A DNA stretch of 64,000 nt, from positions 531,788,582 through 531,852,581 of the forward strand of contig NC_066585.1 in the NCBI RefSeq assembly GCF_024323335.1, read 5' to 3'. The position numbers were made by a program, and so were the translations under genes. Shown piece after piece: positions 63,791-64,000 of the stretch. Below the pieces are notes generated by a model, which worked only from the letters and a program-made list of their open reading frames with translations, ran no database searches and was not told the DNA's origin. Position 1 is the stretch's first letter, and every line of letters begins with the position of its first letter. This DNA is from Lathyrus oleraceus. Lineage: Eukaryota; Streptophyta; Magnoliopsida; Fabales; Fabaceae.

Positions 63791-64000
63791 TGTAGCGGGG
63801 TATTCGTTACCATTAGAGATATTGACTAAATCCAAGGTAAACCATACAAGTCGAGTCGTCACCGCACTTCTATTTATCCAAAGGAATGGTTAGAAAGCGA
63901 ACAAAAACCTAAAAGTTTTATCGAATCAAAAACTAGTAAAAATGTCAGAGATCTGGGTAAGGGGGTTGGTTATGCAATGGGAAGGTTTTAAGCACCCAAA
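63791..64000 (-). repeat. 5' LTR of Ogre-1 (partial, runs off the window)
   Basis: 210 bp identical to 25179-25388 except one C/T (GAGTCGTCACC versus GAGTCGCCACC). Confidence 0.93.

Larger units (their letters stand above)
25179..64000 (-). mobile_element. Ogre-1: Ogre/Tat Ty3-gypsy element, minus strand, 5' LTR truncated by window edge
   Basis: The same 210 bp (TGTAGCGGGG...) begins both at 25179 and at 63791, defining the outer LTR ends. Minus-strand order is 5' LTR (63791 onward), PBS, ORF1, gag, PR, intron, RT, RNase H, second RNase H, INT, 3'UTR, PPT, 3' LTR (30103 down to 25179). If the 5' LTR is as long as the 3' LTR (4925 bp), the element without its inserts is about 22-25 kb, which is typical of Ogre. 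Ogre-2 (39129-57537) and a solo LTR (31427-34103) are nested in it. Its polyprotein carries several nonsense codons. The left flank GTATG is the expected target duplication; the right copy is outside. Confidence 0.93.

Overview
The window is plant nuclear DNA, most likely from a large-genome legume of tribe Fabeae (Pisum, Vicia or Lathyrus). The grounds are Ogre-type Ty3/gypsy elements with LTRs near 5 kb, the Ogre ORF1 plant-mobile-domain gene, legume Athila elements with long LTRs, and one legume-type cystatin. Almost everything is a stack of LTR retrotransposons. The cystatin at 22983-23339 (minus) is the only host gene I can support.

Layout. (1) 1-14487 holds an Athila-like element (outer Athila, 5' part outside the window) that lacks RT and integrase. 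It is split by a young Athila at 1360-12095 with 1505-bp LTRs differing at one position, target duplication GGCAC, a tRNA-Asp primer site, and a full gag-PR-RT-RNaseH-INT reading broken by four -1 frameshifts. (2) 14488-18830 holds old debris: a Ty3/gypsy gag-protease fragment, 49-bp and 27-bp tandem repeats, an LTR piece and an RTE-clade LINE remnant. (3) 18831-25178 is AT-rich and host-like: a truncated cystatin copy, a decayed plant-mobile-domain ORF, the intact cystatin, and a 533-bp tandem duplication upstream of it. (4) 25179-64000 is a minus-strand Ogre (Ogre-1) whose 5' LTR runs off the right edge. Read 5'-3' on the minus strand it has LTR, PBS, ORF1, gag, protease, intron, RT, RNaseH, a second archaeal-type RNaseH, integrase, 3'UTR and LTR. 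A solo LTR (31427-34103, target duplication CCAGG) sits in its 3'UTR. A complete plus-strand, non-autonomous Ogre (Ogre-2, 39129-57537, target duplication GATAT, LTRs about 4.98 kb) sits in its intron.

The most unusual signals are non-coding. In both Ogres the sense strand of the 3'UTR carries many 11-12/13 matches to the complement of the element's own primer-binding site. Both Ogres also carry, just after the integrase stop, a row of hairpins whose stems differ in sequence but stay paired. Both Athilas carry family-specific hairpin arrays in two places, just after pol and just upstream of the LTR TATA box, again with compensating stem changes. One of these motifs (TCGC-TAG-GCGA) also appears in the unrelated solo Ogre-type LTR.

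No rRNA, tRNA gene, CRISPR array or bacterial-type system is present. Element boundaries come from matching LTR ends, target duplications, PBS and PPT in the sequence. Family names and roles come from knowledge of plant Ty3/gypsy lineages. Domain limits are approximate.
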